Below, in pieces: positions 28,404 through 37,081 of a stretch of DNA of 64,000 nucleotides (the first letter of the stretch is position 1; the number at the start of each line of letters is the position of its first letter). The stretch covers positions 682,001 to 746,000 of the forward strand of contig NZ_JGYP01000002.1 in NCBI RefSeq assembly GCF_000741525.1, in the 5' to 3' direction. The stretch comes from Bifidobacterium bohemicum DSM 22767. Its GTDB lineage: Bacteria > Actinomycetota > Actinomycetes > Actinomycetales > Bifidobacteriaceae. The translations under genes and the position numbers were made by a program. Below the pieces are notes generated by a model. That model did no database searches. It saw only the letters and a list, made by a program, of their open reading frames with translations, and had not been told where the DNA came from.

Positions 28404-28745
28404 ATGATGGAGGCGGAGATGGCTGACAAACCTTCCAATGAAGTGCCACGGCAACCTACGCAGCAAATCGCGCTTTCAAAACCGTCAGAAAAGGATACTA
28501 TGACAGCGCTGGTTAAAAACTTCCTACAGTAAAGAAGCGAATTGTCGCTCAACATGAACATGACGTTCGACGCGAGCACATACAACCACGCTGTCGAGCA
28601 AAAGAACCGTGCCAGAGATAATCCCCTCGCCGAAATCCGCGAATATGTGCAGGAATTTGTCCCCCGCTCCGCCGAAGGTGACGACATGCACACCCACAAG
28701 GAACTCCAAACCGGTCATTCCCATAAGTACCGGCCCAGAGATTGA
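28404..28745 (+). pseudogene. Small hypothetical gene interrupted by a stop codon
   Basis: The frame opens at 28404 (the best start is ATG 28419 with GGAGGCGGAG just ahead) and reads MADKPSNEVPRQPTQQIALS...VKNFLQ, then TAA at 28530-28532. The same frame continues RSELSLNMNMTFDASTYNHA...PLAEIREYVQEFVPRSAEGD to 28745. Because both parts are in one frame and look protein-like, a single nonsense change in a gene of about 109 codons is the simplest view. Two separate tiny genes are the alternative. No family is recognised. It lies in an A+T-rich accessory patch. Confidence 0.4.
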
Positions 28746-28880
28746 AGGCAGATTCCTCCCATACTTTTATGTATCTTCATGCCTGGCACAACGATATAAT
28801 GACGGATTCTTATATTCCAGTTTTCGATAGGCCGACGCAGAAACACCACGAGTTCTAAATAGAATTCGGGCCATACTTAG

Positions 28881-28911
28881 CATAACTACGGTTATCTTAA
28901 GTGTGGTTATG
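28881..28911. promoter_or_regulatory. Operator-like repeat, copy 1
   Basis: CATAACTAC (28881-28889) and TTAAGTGTGGTTATG (28897-28911) match the operator-like repeat ahead of the DUF234 ATPase (30742-30787). Here no intact gene adjoins it. Confidence 0.45.
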
Positions 28912-28940
28912 TTATTTATCTGCGAACCGCAAATAATCCT

Positions 28941-28950
28941 GGGGGGGGGG
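28941..28950. repeat. Homopolymer tract, G10
   Basis: Ten consecutive G at the edge of an ATPase gene remnant read on the minus strand. Confidence 0.9.
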
Positions 28951-29127
28951 ACGACTTTAAGCCTGCGCACCATCCGCGACGCGTCAACGCGGTAGATGAT
29001 CAGCCGGCTGGAATCCGGCACGTCCAGCGCGTCGCCGATAGCCGTCAGGACCTTGCCCTGTCGCCTAAGGAAATCGCCGGAAGCCTTGACCTCCACGATC
29101 CGGCATTGGAAGCATCGATAATCCTAC
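28951..29127 (-). pseudogene. C-terminal remnant of a DUF4143-type AAA ATPase
   Basis: The minus-strand reading RIVEVKASGDFLRRQGKVLT, AIGDALDVPDSSRLIIYRVD, ASRMVRRLK looks like the end of an AAA/DUF4143 ATPase, where a nuclease-like E-V-K is followed by the last helices. Stop codons just upstream (near 29128) and the lack of any ATPase core show it is a fragment. The frame then runs into the tract at 28941-28950. Confidence 0.6.
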
Positions 29128-29253
29128 ATTATCTTTACTGCGGCGCAACAATCCCAAATCAAAGCAAACGAATAATCGCAATCATCCGAATTTGCAAACG
29201 ACTTGCGCCGCCCTTACCGATTCGACCCGGATTGCGCCGAAGAGCTCCGCGAT

Positions 29254-30684
29254 TCACCGGTATAGATCATCCGTGGCGACGAACCGCATGCGACGATCGT
29301 CCCGATAACACTCCAACGTCCCTTTGCTGACACGGTTTTTGCTGAAAAGCAAAAACTCCGTCTTCCCGATGGGGAACCCCTTGACCAGCCCGGCACGCGC
29401 CTGTAGTTTGTCGATCGCCTCGACCTCGTTGAAGGAATTCCTCCACTTGCATTCGCCCAGCAGAATCCGCTGCTCCTCGTCGTTGGCGACCACCACGTCG
29501 ATATCCGTCTGCTCACGCGCCTGCGGGTCGTTGCCCCACCACTTGCCGAACCCTGTCGCCGGAAACGGCAGGTCGCCGGCCACGTTCTGCCGTACCAGCC
29601 ATTGCCGGCAGATATTCTCAAACCGGCCTCCCACATACGTTTCGAACACCTCGCCAAATGCGGAAGACTTGGCCAACCCCGGCCCTCCGCCTGACTCGAT
29701 GACGGCCAGTTTCCGCGCAACGAATCGGAACCAATAAGCAAAAAACGGATCGCCGATGGCATACCTGCTTTTCCGCGACGTCAAGACGTTCTCGCCGAAC
29801 GGCACCATGCGCTCGACCAGCCCCAGATCCATCAGCGTCTTCAGATAATTACTGATAGCCGAAGTCTCGAGTCCAGCATGTTCGGCAATGAGTTTCGGCG
29901 TATTGCTGCCTGCCGCGATGGCCTGTAGCACAGAATAATAAATCGCGGGGTCGCGCGTCTCCTCCCTCAGCAACATCATGGGTTCTTCACCGAGCATTCC
30001 GAGTTTGGAATATATCAGATCGACGACGTTCTCACGGTAGCTTTTCTTGGGATCGATACGCTCGAGGTAATACGGCGTGCCGCCAAAGGTCGCATAGTAA
30101 TCCACACGCTCTTCGGAACCGGCATCCCCTAGAAAACCCGCAGCGTCGTAATAATCGAGAGGCTGCAGCCTGATCTGGGCGGTCCGTCTGCCGAACAAGG
30201 GACTCTTTGAGCCGAGCACCTCACTTTCCATGAAACCTTGGTTGCTGCCGGAAAGGATAATCATCACCGGGGTGTTTTTGAACCCGTGATCGATGGCCAC
30301 TTGCAGCAAAGAAGGCAACGCGCGATTCGCTTCAGCGGCATACGGAAACTCGTCAAAGACAAAGACGAACGGTTTGCGTTCACCGGACTTCGCCTCTTTT
30401 GCGCGGTCGACCAGATAGTCCAGCGCCGAACGCCAATCCGGAAACCCCGGCGTACCTTCGGGGATGCCGAAACAACGATAGACCTCGTGGGAGAAAAGCT
30501 CGAGATTCAGCTTTGAACTTTGCTGCAACGCCGAAATGTAAACAACCGGCTTGCCACGCACGAATTCATCGATCAAGGCAGTCTTGCCGACCCGCCTACG
30601 GCCATATAGCACCACCATCTCATAGTCATGTCGCGCATACAGCGCCTCCAGCGCTTGCAATTCCTGCTTTCTGCCAATGAACAT
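29254..30684 (-). CDS. AAA ATPase with DUF234-type nuclease-like C terminus
   Basis: A 476-residue intact protein. MFIGRKQELQALEALYAR and VVLYGRRRVGKTALIDEFVR give the family start and Walker A; PFVFVFDEFPYAAEANRALP is Walker B; LSGSNQGFMESEVLGSKSPL, GRRTAQIRLQPLDYYDAAGF and FGGTPYYLERIDP follow. A winged helix (SNTPKLIAEHAGLETSAISN) comes next. The C terminus, with QTDIDVVVANDEEQRILLGECKW, keeps the D...E-x-K spacing of PD-(D/E)XK nucleases. Biological role is not established for this archaeal/bacterial family. It has repeated operator-like sequences 58 bases upstream and lies among ATPase debris. Confidence 0.85.
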   Translation of the reverse strand: MFIGRKQELQALEALYARHDYEMVVLYGRRRVGKTALIDEFVRGKPVVYISALQQSSKLNLELFSHEVYRCFGIPEGTPGFPDWRSALDYLVDRAKEAKSGERKPFVFVFDEFPYAAEANRALPSLLQVAIDHGFKNTPVMIILSGSNQGFMESEVLGSKSPLFGRRTAQIRLQPLDYYDAAGFLGDAGSEERVDYYATFGGTPYYLERIDPKKSYRENVVDLIYSKLGMLGEEPMMLLREETRDPAIYYSVLQAIAAGSNTPKLIAEHAGLETSAISNYLKTLMDLGLVERMVPFGENVLTSRKSRYAIGDPFFAYWFRFVARKLAVIESGGGPGLAKSSAFGEVFETYVGGRFENICRQWLVRQNVAGDLPFPATGFGKWWGNDPQAREQTDIDVVVANDEEQRILLGECKWRNSFNEVEAIDKLQARAGLVKGFPIGKTEFLLFSKNRVSKGTLECYRDDRRMRFVATDDLYR

Positions 30685-30741
30685 GCCAGCCCTCCGGTTC
30701 GCTTCGGCCCTAACATCGATGATGCAACTAGTCTATCGCAA

Positions 30742-30787
30742 CATAACTACACTTAACATAAGTATAGTTAGCTTAAGTATAGTTATG
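30742..30787. promoter_or_regulatory. Operator-like repeat, copy 2, ahead of the DUF234 ATPase
   Basis: CATAACTACACTTAA (30742-30756) is complementary to TTAAGTATAGTTATG (30773-30787) at 14 of 15 positions, and a third half-site AAGTATAGTTA (30760-30770) lies between them. It is 58 bases upstream of the minus-strand ATPase start. A related set is at 28881-28911. Confidence 0.55.
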
Positions 30788-30852
30788 CTATTCGTTGCCG
30801 TCAGGGAAAACAACAACATGCGAAATTTGCACCAACTGCACCAGACGGTAAA

Positions 30853-31257
30853 ACATATCAAGCAACCAAAGTCACCCTCGAAGCGATGCGATACGCACAG
30901 GAAAGAGCGAACGGCAAGGTGCCCGACGATTCACCGACGTTCGGCAACGTCACCGACATGCAATTCCTCTTCGCCAACAACACCAGCTTCGCCACGTTCG
31001 ACCTCAACGGCTGGGACGCCGGCAACGCCGCGTTCGCCGGCGTCACTCAAACCGGCACCTGGGTCGACAAGAGCGGCATCACCAGCCCCGCATGGAACGG
31101 CAGCACCAGCGACCTGGCCGCGCGCCGTCGGCGCCGGCCCAGCAGGAGCGTACGTCGTGGACGGATCCGGAGTGACTTTCCCGCCACTGGCGGTAGAGCC
31201 CGTCTCCGCGCTGCACTAAAGGCGCGGAAACGCTACCTGTCCAGTTATAATCCCAGC
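30853..31257 (+). pseudogene. Fragment of a BspA-like (DUF285) surface protein
   Basis: The reading FGNVTDMQFLFANNTSFATF, DLNGWDAGNAAFAGV matches one BspA/DUF285 leucine-rich repeat (N-V-T-D-M...L-F...L-N-G-W-D). Full proteins of this class carry many repeats and a sortase signal; here only one is left and the frame then becomes Arg-rich and meaningless. No start signal or secretion signal is present. It is a remnant. Confidence 0.55.
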
Positions 31258-31307
31258 TAGCCACAACAGTGTGCTACACCATGTTCCGAAAGGACCGAAC
31301 CGCCATT

Positions 31308-32738
31308 ATGTCTTCAGCACTTACCAAGAAAAAAATTCCGTTAGCCCTGTTCCTACTATGTTGCGTGGGCCTGATTGCGATGTGGTTCACGCCCGCCCCG
31401 GCGCACGTACAACCCGCCGGCTGGCACAGCTTCGCAATCGTCCTGTTCTTCCTCGCAGGTTGCGTGTTCAACGTCGCCCCGCTTTCGATTCTTTCGCTGA
31501 CGATGATGTCGCTGCTGGGCCTGACCGCGACGATGCCCGCCGCAACGCTGATCTCGTTCTTCGGATCGGCCCCGGTGTGGCTCGTGTTGTTCGCATTCTT
31601 CATGGCCATCGGTTTTCGCAAGACGAACCTCGGCGCGCGCATGGCCTACTGGCTCATCGCCCATTTCGGCCGTAGCCCACTGGCATTGGCATACGTCATG
31701 GCCATCTGCGACCTGATTCTGGCCCCGGTCATCCCCAACACCAACGCGCGCGGCGCCGGCATCCTTTTCCCCATCAACCAATCGCTGGTCGAGGCGTTGA
31801 ACGAGCCGAAGGACCAAAGCAAACGCTCGGTCAGCTCGTTCCTCACCCTGGCCACGTTCCACCTGAACCTCATCATCGGCGGGCTTTTCCTGACCTCGAT
31901 GGCCACCAACCCGCTGGTTGCGAGCATGGCCGCCAGCACATTCCACATCAAAATCTCGTGGTTCCAATGGTTCGCGTACGCCAGCGTACCGACGCTGCTG
32001 GCCGCGGCGATCGTACCCATCGTCATCCTCGCCATCCACCATCCGCAGGACCAGAGTGCCGACATGACCGTCGTACGCACGGCCGCACGGGACGCATTGA
32101 AGAAGATGCCAAAAATGGCGTTGAACGAATACCTGATGATCGCCGTGTTCGTGGTGGTCGTCGCGCTGTGGGGCACCTCTTCGCTCACCAAGCTCGACAA
32201 CACCCTGATCGCGATGCTTGGCCTGACCGTGCTGCTCATCCTGCGCATCATCGATTTGGACGATGTGTTCGCGGAAAAGCAGGGCTGGAACATTCTGCTC
32301 TGGCTCGGGCCACTGATCGGCGTGACCGAATATCTCAACAAGACGGGCGTCGTCGGCTGGATCAAGCAGTGCCTGACCTCAAGCGTGCGCGGCATCCCCG
32401 CATGGCTCGCCGTTGCGGTGCTCGTCCTGCTGTATCTGTATGTGCACTACCTGCTCACCAGCGTGCTGGTGCACGTGCAGACGTTCTTCATCCCGTTCGC
32501 GCTTATTCTGGTCTCGCTCGGCGTGCCGCCGATCGTGGCGACCATGCTGCTCGGTCTGCTCACCTGCGTCTCCCCCGGCATGACCCATTACGGCACCGGA
32601 ACCGCGTCCATCTACTACTCGACCGGCTATATCAGCCAGAAGGAATGGTGGAAGGTCGGCTTCATCGTCAGCCTCGTCAACCTCGTCGTCTACGCGGGCG
32701 CAGGCACGCTCTGGTGGAAGCTCATCGGCCTGTGGTGA
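31308..32738 (+). CDS. Anion permease, DASS (SLC13/CitT) family
   Basis: A 476-residue transporter with about 12-14 helices. FNVAPLSILSLTMMSLLGLT, SAPVWLVLFAFFMAIGFRKT and LILAPVIPNTNARGAGILFP (the S/N-x-x-x-N-A-type substrate site of the family), plus HYLLTSVLVHVQTFFIPFAL and SPGMTHYGTGTASIYYSTGY near the end, are typical of divalent-anion symporters for dicarboxylates, citrate or 2-oxoglutarate. ATG 31308 is chosen with AAGGA 13 nt upstream; an in-frame ATG at 31281 has no ribosome binding site. No neighbouring enzyme points to a specific acid. It ends in strong terminators. Confidence 0.88.
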   Translation: MSSALTKKKIPLALFLLCCVGLIAMWFTPAPAHVQPAGWHSFAIVLFFLAGCVFNVAPLSILSLTMMSLLGLTATMPAATLISFFGSAPVWLVLFAFFMAIGFRKTNLGARMAYWLIAHFGRSPLALAYVMAICDLILAPVIPNTNARGAGILFPINQSLVEALNEPKDQSKRSVSSFLTLATFHLNLIIGGLFLTSMATNPLVASMAASTFHIKISWFQWFAYASVPTLLAAAIVPIVILAIHHPQDQSADMTVVRTAARDALKKMPKMALNEYLMIAVFVVVVALWGTSSLTKLDNTLIAMLGLTVLLILRIIDLDDVFAEKQGWNILLWLGPLIGVTEYLNKTGVVGWIKQCLTSSVRGIPAWLAVAVLVLLYLYVHYLLTSVLVHVQTFFIPFALILVSLGVPPIVATMLLGLLTCVSPGMTHYGTGTASIYYSTGYISQKEWWKVGFIVSLVNLVVYAGAGTLWWKLIGLW

Positions 32739-32770
32739 CGCCGATTCCAGTGGTCTGACCGCACCCGCCC

Positions 32771-32795
32771 GCATGGTTCGGCGGCCGAACCATGC
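32771..32795 (+). terminator. Hairpin after the anion permease
   Basis: GCATGGTTCGG (32771-32781) and CCGAACCATGC (32785-32795) are perfectly complementary, with a 3-nt loop, 32 bases after the stop codon. Confidence 0.6.
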
Positions 32796-32836
32796 GGTTT
32801 GCGGGCGCGGGACGCCAAGAAGCCTATGAAACCGTA

Positions 32837-32904
32837 TGAGGGCCGGGCCGCCGGTTGGGGATGCGACAACCATCCAGCATCCCCAACCGGCGGCCCGGCC
32901 CTCA
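32837..32904. terminator. Perfect 28-bp palindrome between convergent genes
   Basis: Arms 32837-32864 and 32877-32904 are perfectly complementary over 28 bp (TGAGGGCCGGGCCGCCGG... against its complement), loop 12 nt. It lies between the convergent anion permease (ends 32738) and the surface-protein gene (ends 33002), so it can terminate both. Confidence 0.75.
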
Positions 32905-33001
32905 CGCCATTGCAAGGCAACGCACCCCGAAACCGGATTTATCCCCGGACGGGTAGCGTGGCGCCATCACAAGCCACACCGCGAATCACGCGGCAGGTCA
33001 G

Positions 33002-34653
33002 TCACGCCCTGTGACGACGCAGCACCAACGCACCGGCCGCGGCCACCAACGATGCCACACCGGCGATCACCACGACGGCCACGGAAGCGCCCGTGCTTGC
33101 GAGCTCGCCACCATTCGCGGCGGCCTTCGGGTCCGTTTTCACATCCGAGGCCTTGTTCGCCGAGGTCGGCGGTGCCGCAGGCTTGGCGGCGATGTTCACC
33201 GCGGTCCACCCGGCAAGATCACCGTTCTGGTCCAGCAGCGCGATCTTGTGCTCGCCGGTCTTGTCGGCGGGCAGCAGCGGCTCGACATAATAACCCTTGT
33301 CATCCTTCTTGACCGTAAGGAACGGCGCGCCGGTCGGATCGGTGAGTTGCGTCGGACTGGAATAGATATAACCCGACCAGAAGCAATCCGGGGTATTTTC
33401 GCCGTCCACATTGGCCTTGCACTGGTCGATGAGCTGCTTGATGTAGATGCGGGAGGGCGAATCGGCCACCGGATTGGAGGGGGCCACCACGTCCCCTTTG
33501 TTGCCGGTATTCAAATCACTATCGGAAGGAGCCTTTGGCTCCGCCTTCGTCGTGAAAGCTGGAATATCGACAAAATGTCCCTCCGTACCGCTCTCAGTTC
33601 CAAAGCCATTAGCAGTACCAGTCCATGATTCCTCGTCGGTCTGGAAGCCAACTCGCATCATCATGATATCAGTATTGATCTTCTGCCCGGCCTTGCCCTG
33701 CTTAACCAGCTCCTGAGCATGAGCCGCGACGATACTGGAAGCGCCTGCCTTGTCCAAGACCTCACCATTTGCGTTGACATTATGATTGTCATAAACTTTG
33801 GATGGTTCCAAACCAACCAAAGTCATATGTTTGGTTCCACTAATATCTCCATCAACTTTCTTGGTATCGCTGAAACGATAGAAGTTCTTATTCTGAACGG
33901 CTGATGCTACCTTGACGCTTTTACTGCCATCAGGAACATAGTGATACCAATTTTGAGAATGCCATCCATAGATTCGCCGATACGCAGTAGCATCGAGCTT
34001 GTCGTCTGAAACACTCCCGGGGTCGGACGAACCTCCAAAATAGTCCGGACTATTCCCCGCGTATGCTTCAGTCGCTGTCGTCTCCGGTGTCATGCTAGTG
34101 ACTTGAAGGAAGTCGACTACTGGCATGTAGGATTTAATTTCCCTGCCGTCTGGATTAAGCATGCCAGGCCGCTTCTGCTCAATCTTATGCTTAATTGTAT
34201 AGTCAAAGGCGATGTCAGCCGTATGAGCGCCAATATCACTGACACGCACATTCGATATGACGACAGAATCCGGCAAGGCAGCGTCTTCGCCGGACTGCGG
34301 ACCGACAGGAACTGACTTGGTCGACGAATCCTTCGCTTGTGGAGATGGGGTTGGAACGGCGGGCTTCTCAGACTTGTTAACCGCGGCGGGCTTGCCGGCA
34401 TCCGTTGCCGTGCCCCCTCTGATTGTCGTGCATGTCGAGGACGATCTTCTGCCCGTCGGACTTGTCGGCCTGGCCCTGCGTGTTCCCGTCGGACTTGTCG
34501 GCCGTCTTAGCGGACGAGGCTACTGGGGGGGGGGGTCACGGAAGAAGGAGAGTTTGGAGCCTCCTCGGCGTTCGCTGCACCCACACCGGCGCCCGCGAAC
34601 ATCATGCACGCCGCCGCAAGAAAGGCGGCGACCGCATAGCGTTTCTTTAACAT
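33002..34653 (-). pseudogene. Sortase-anchored surface protein, out of frame at a C11 tract and at a second site
   Basis: ATG 34653, preceded by AAAGGAAAGGG, starts a signal peptide MLKKRYAVAAFLAAACMMFA then GAGVGAANAEEAPNSPSSVT. A run of eleven C (minus strand, 34535-34525) follows and this frame stops at 34507. Removing one C continues as PVASSAKTADKSDGNTQGQADKSDG... but stops at about 34379. Only a second shift near the five-G run (minus strand, 34417-34413) joins GGTATDAGKPAAVNKSEKP and the long frame to 33002. That frame ends with LASTG, a hydrophobic helix (VAVVVIAGVASLVAAAGALV) and RRHRA: a sorting signal. The body has no pilin motif I can name. As read it is locked off by two shifts: phase-variable, decayed, or mis-assembled at homopolymers. 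Confidence 0.75.
34525..34535. repeat. Homopolymer tract, G11 (C11 in the surface-protein reading strand)
   Basis: Eleven G on the plus strand, 40 codons after the start of the secreted protein. Length changes by one shift the frame. Confidence 0.92.
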
Positions 34654-35083
34654 ACCCTTTCCTTTCTCTCCAGACACACACGGTCTGGAACAGACGATAA
34701 TACGCATTGCGTGTTAACGCATCACACGGACCAATGCGACACCGGCCCATACAACGGAAACCCAAGGGCCAGCAGTCCGACGGTTTTAGGCCGACACGAG
34801 AAAGGTTGTAGATCAGAGGCGACTCCTACGCCCTCTTTACAAAGACTGCGCACACCTGACATCACACGTCTACCGAATAAAGCAACGTCGTTAAAAGACA
34901 AATACTTCATACTCATATACAGTACTAGTACCGTATATAAACCTATAGATATATACAACTTATCGTTACAAAAGAAGGTCTTTTTTTATTGAATACAGGA
35001 GATATCGAAATTGATAATGTACTAGCACACTATCAATGTTACTATTCTTTGTCAAATCATTCGGCGTGTGATACCGTTGAGTG
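34654..35083. other. A+T-rich divergent intergenic region
   Basis: This 430-base gap holds the promoters of the surface-protein gene and the AbiE operon. An inverted repeat at 35010-35037 is listed separately. No gene is recognised; base composition is clearly more A+T-rich than the backbone. Confidence 0.45.
35010..35037. promoter_or_regulatory. Candidate AbiEi operator
   Basis: ATTGATA (35010-35016) and TATCAAT (35031-35037) form a perfect 7-bp inverted repeat with a 14-bp spacer, 47 bases before the AbiEi-like start. AbiEi antitoxins are known to repress their own operon through inverted repeats. Confidence 0.5.
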
Positions 35084-36034
35084 ATGATTCCTTCGTATGT
35101 TTTTTACAAAAAACTGAATAAGGACAATGTCGTCGACGAGGTGATGGCGGAAAGCGCCGTCTTTAACAACGTTTTGAATCAGACCGTTATCAAGTCAATC
35201 TACAAAACCCTCAACGAAAAGCGCCTTCTGCTCCAACGCACCACGCTCACCGATTTCAGGAATTATCTAAGCTCATCCGAAACAGACCTGTTCGAAGAGA
35301 TCTCAATAACCTGCAAAAAAGACGGTAAGACAACAACCAGGCTGGTTACTCGACATAAGGAGGTTTCGCCTTATGCCATAGCGCTCTCCTTGGCCCCACA
35401 CACCTATGCATCGCACTATTCGGCCCTCTACTTGCAGAATCTAACGTTGAACATTCCGAAACCCATCTATGTCAAAAAGAAGGCAACTCGGCCGAAGGCT
35501 ATGCCGGAACCGGAAAAACTGTCTCAAGCGCAACTGGAGAAGACGTTCGCGGTTCCCGCCAAAACAACGAACAGCATATACACGTTCCGTTACAAAGGTG
35601 TCACACGCGAGGTCTATCTTCTCGAAAAATCAGCGACGGTCGATAACGGAATCACGCGAATCTCTGCGCCTCATGCTCCCGCTGGCATCGCGATAAGCGG
35701 CGTGGAGAAAACACTGATCGAATGCGTACTCAAACCGAATTATGCAGGTGGCGCGCAAGAAGTCCTGAACGCATTTTACGCGGCCAAGGATCGCCTGAAG
35801 ATACTGCGGATGATGCAGCTACTTGAAGAAGGCCGCTACTCGCTACCTTACGGCAAAAACATCTTGTTTTACATGGATCGCGCAGGTTACAGCGAACGTC
35901 AGAAGGACTTGGTACGCCAACGCATGAGCCCTGCGACACAAGAGCTCATCACTTATCTTGAAAAAAATATGCATAACCCGGCACTCGACGCGAATATTGG
36001 AATCTACTACCCCGAAAGGATTGCCGTACAATGA
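35084..36034 (+). CDS. AbiEi-like antitoxin / transcriptional regulator
   Basis: A 316-residue protein in the antitoxin position of a type IV AbiE toxin-antitoxin operon. The segment ISAPHAPAGIAISGVEKTLI, ECVLKPNYAGGAQEVLNAFY resembles the conserved core of AbiEi (a short motif near V-E-K-T-L-I-E-C before P-x-Y-A-G-G), and LEEGRYSLPYGKNILFYMDR follows. The N-terminal DNA-binding part (residues 1-90) is less typical. ATG 35084 follows an alternative GTG at 35081. Its stop overlaps the next ATG (ATGA), implying coupling to the toxin gene. The gene is intact although the toxin is frameshifted. Family call is by context as much as by sequence. Confidence 0.7.
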   Translation: MIPSYVFYKKLNKDNVVDEVMAESAVFNNVLNQTVIKSIYKTLNEKRLLLQRTTLTDFRNYLSSSETDLFEEISITCKKDGKTTTRLVTRHKEVSPYAIALSLAPHTYASHYSALYLQNLTLNIPKPIYVKKKATRPKAMPEPEKLSQAQLEKTFAVPAKTTNSIYTFRYKGVTREVYLLEKSATVDNGITRISAPHAPAGIAISGVEKTLIECVLKPNYAGGAQEVLNAFYAAKDRLKILRMMQLLEEGRYSLPYGKNILFYMDRAGYSERQKDLVRQRMSPATQELITYLEKNMHNPALDANIGIYYPERIAVQ

Positions 36035-36875
36035 CGAACGGTCAGCTAACCCACCAAGAAATCATCGAGAGAACTCTCGCGGCGCTCTTTTCAATCGACG
36101 AGTTCGCCGGGAGAATCGCTCTACGCGGCGGACAAGCATTGATCGCATATGGCATAACCACCCGTGCTTCCCAAGACATTGACCTGTTCGTGGAAGAAAA
36201 TACCATCACGGAGGATGAACGTCTTCTCATACAAACTGCACTCGAAGAGCAGTTCGCCGATGTGGACATGGAAGTCAGGCAGTGCAAACTGATACCTCTG
36301 CCAGCCAAGTCTGAGCCAAAAAGCTGGCCAGAATCATAGTCCACGTCGCGCCTCGGAGCAATTCGACCAAAAGCAACCAACAAACACCATGGCAAAGTAT
36401 CACCATAGAGATCTCGTTATCGAATCGAATGTTCTCCCTCGACAGAATCAACTCGGACGGCGTAGGCATTGAAGCCTCTTTGCTCGCGAGACTCGTTGAC
36501 GAAAAACTTCTGTCATTGTGCCAGCACTGCCCAAGCTACACCAAGATACATCCCCGAAGGGGCGAGCAAGGCAATAGCTACCGAGCCAAAGATATGTTCG
36601 ACATATCCTCGATACTAAAAGCAGATCACCAAACACGAGCCCGGATGCTATCCAATGAAGAAATTGAGCATCTTCGACTTTTAATGGGCGATATTGATTT
36701 GACGGCCGGCGATCTTGCCGCTCTCGCCGGGGACATCAGCAATCACGGCGATGAATACGCAACCGAATACGACATGATGAACAGGGATCTTGTTCTCACG
36801 GAGGAACGCATCGCCTTCACCACCGCGAAGAAGGATGTGCTGGACACGCTCCAGGCGGTCTGCGACAAGCTGTGA
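36031..36875 (+). pseudogene. AbiEii/AbiGii-type nucleotidyltransferase toxin, frameshifted
   Basis: MTNGQLTHQEIIERTLAALF, then FAGRIALRGGQALIAYGITT and RASQDIDLFVEE: the G-G and D-I-D residues of the nucleotidyltransferase active site are present. The frame reaches PAKSEPKSWPES and a stop at 36337-36339. Shifting back one base in the A5 run (36318-36322) gives KLARIIVHVAPRSNSTKSNQ...IEISLSNRMFSLDRINSDGV and runs cleanly to 36875 (AKDMFDISSILKADHQTRAR). So one A was lost, or a -1 ribosomal slip at CAAAAAG is used. The toxin is probably inactive, leaving an intact antitoxin partner. Confidence 0.75.
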
Positions 36876-37081
36876 CCGGAAGAACGCTATTGTCTGAGCT
36901 AACGATGGCGCGACCGGCAAGAGCGCGTTAACGAGGAGGCACGCTACGAACGCGAGCCGACACTTGCACGACCGACGTTCTGAGACAGGAGCGAAAGAGA
37001 CCCAGCAACTTCCCCAATCAGCCCGACTGCCGAATCGGTCGGCGGGTACGCCGATCACCGCCCGACCATTCAGCCTCGCGC

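Noticed and set aside
28524-28724. Minus-strand frame opposite the small broken gene
   Set aside because: Plus-strand reading has a ribosome binding site and a more protein-like composition.
36316-36323. Programmed -1 frameshift as the default explanation for the AbiEii toxin
   Set aside because: The run has only five A and lacks a full X-XXY-YYZ heptamer; a plain indel is simpler, so the gene is called a pseudogene while noting the alternative.
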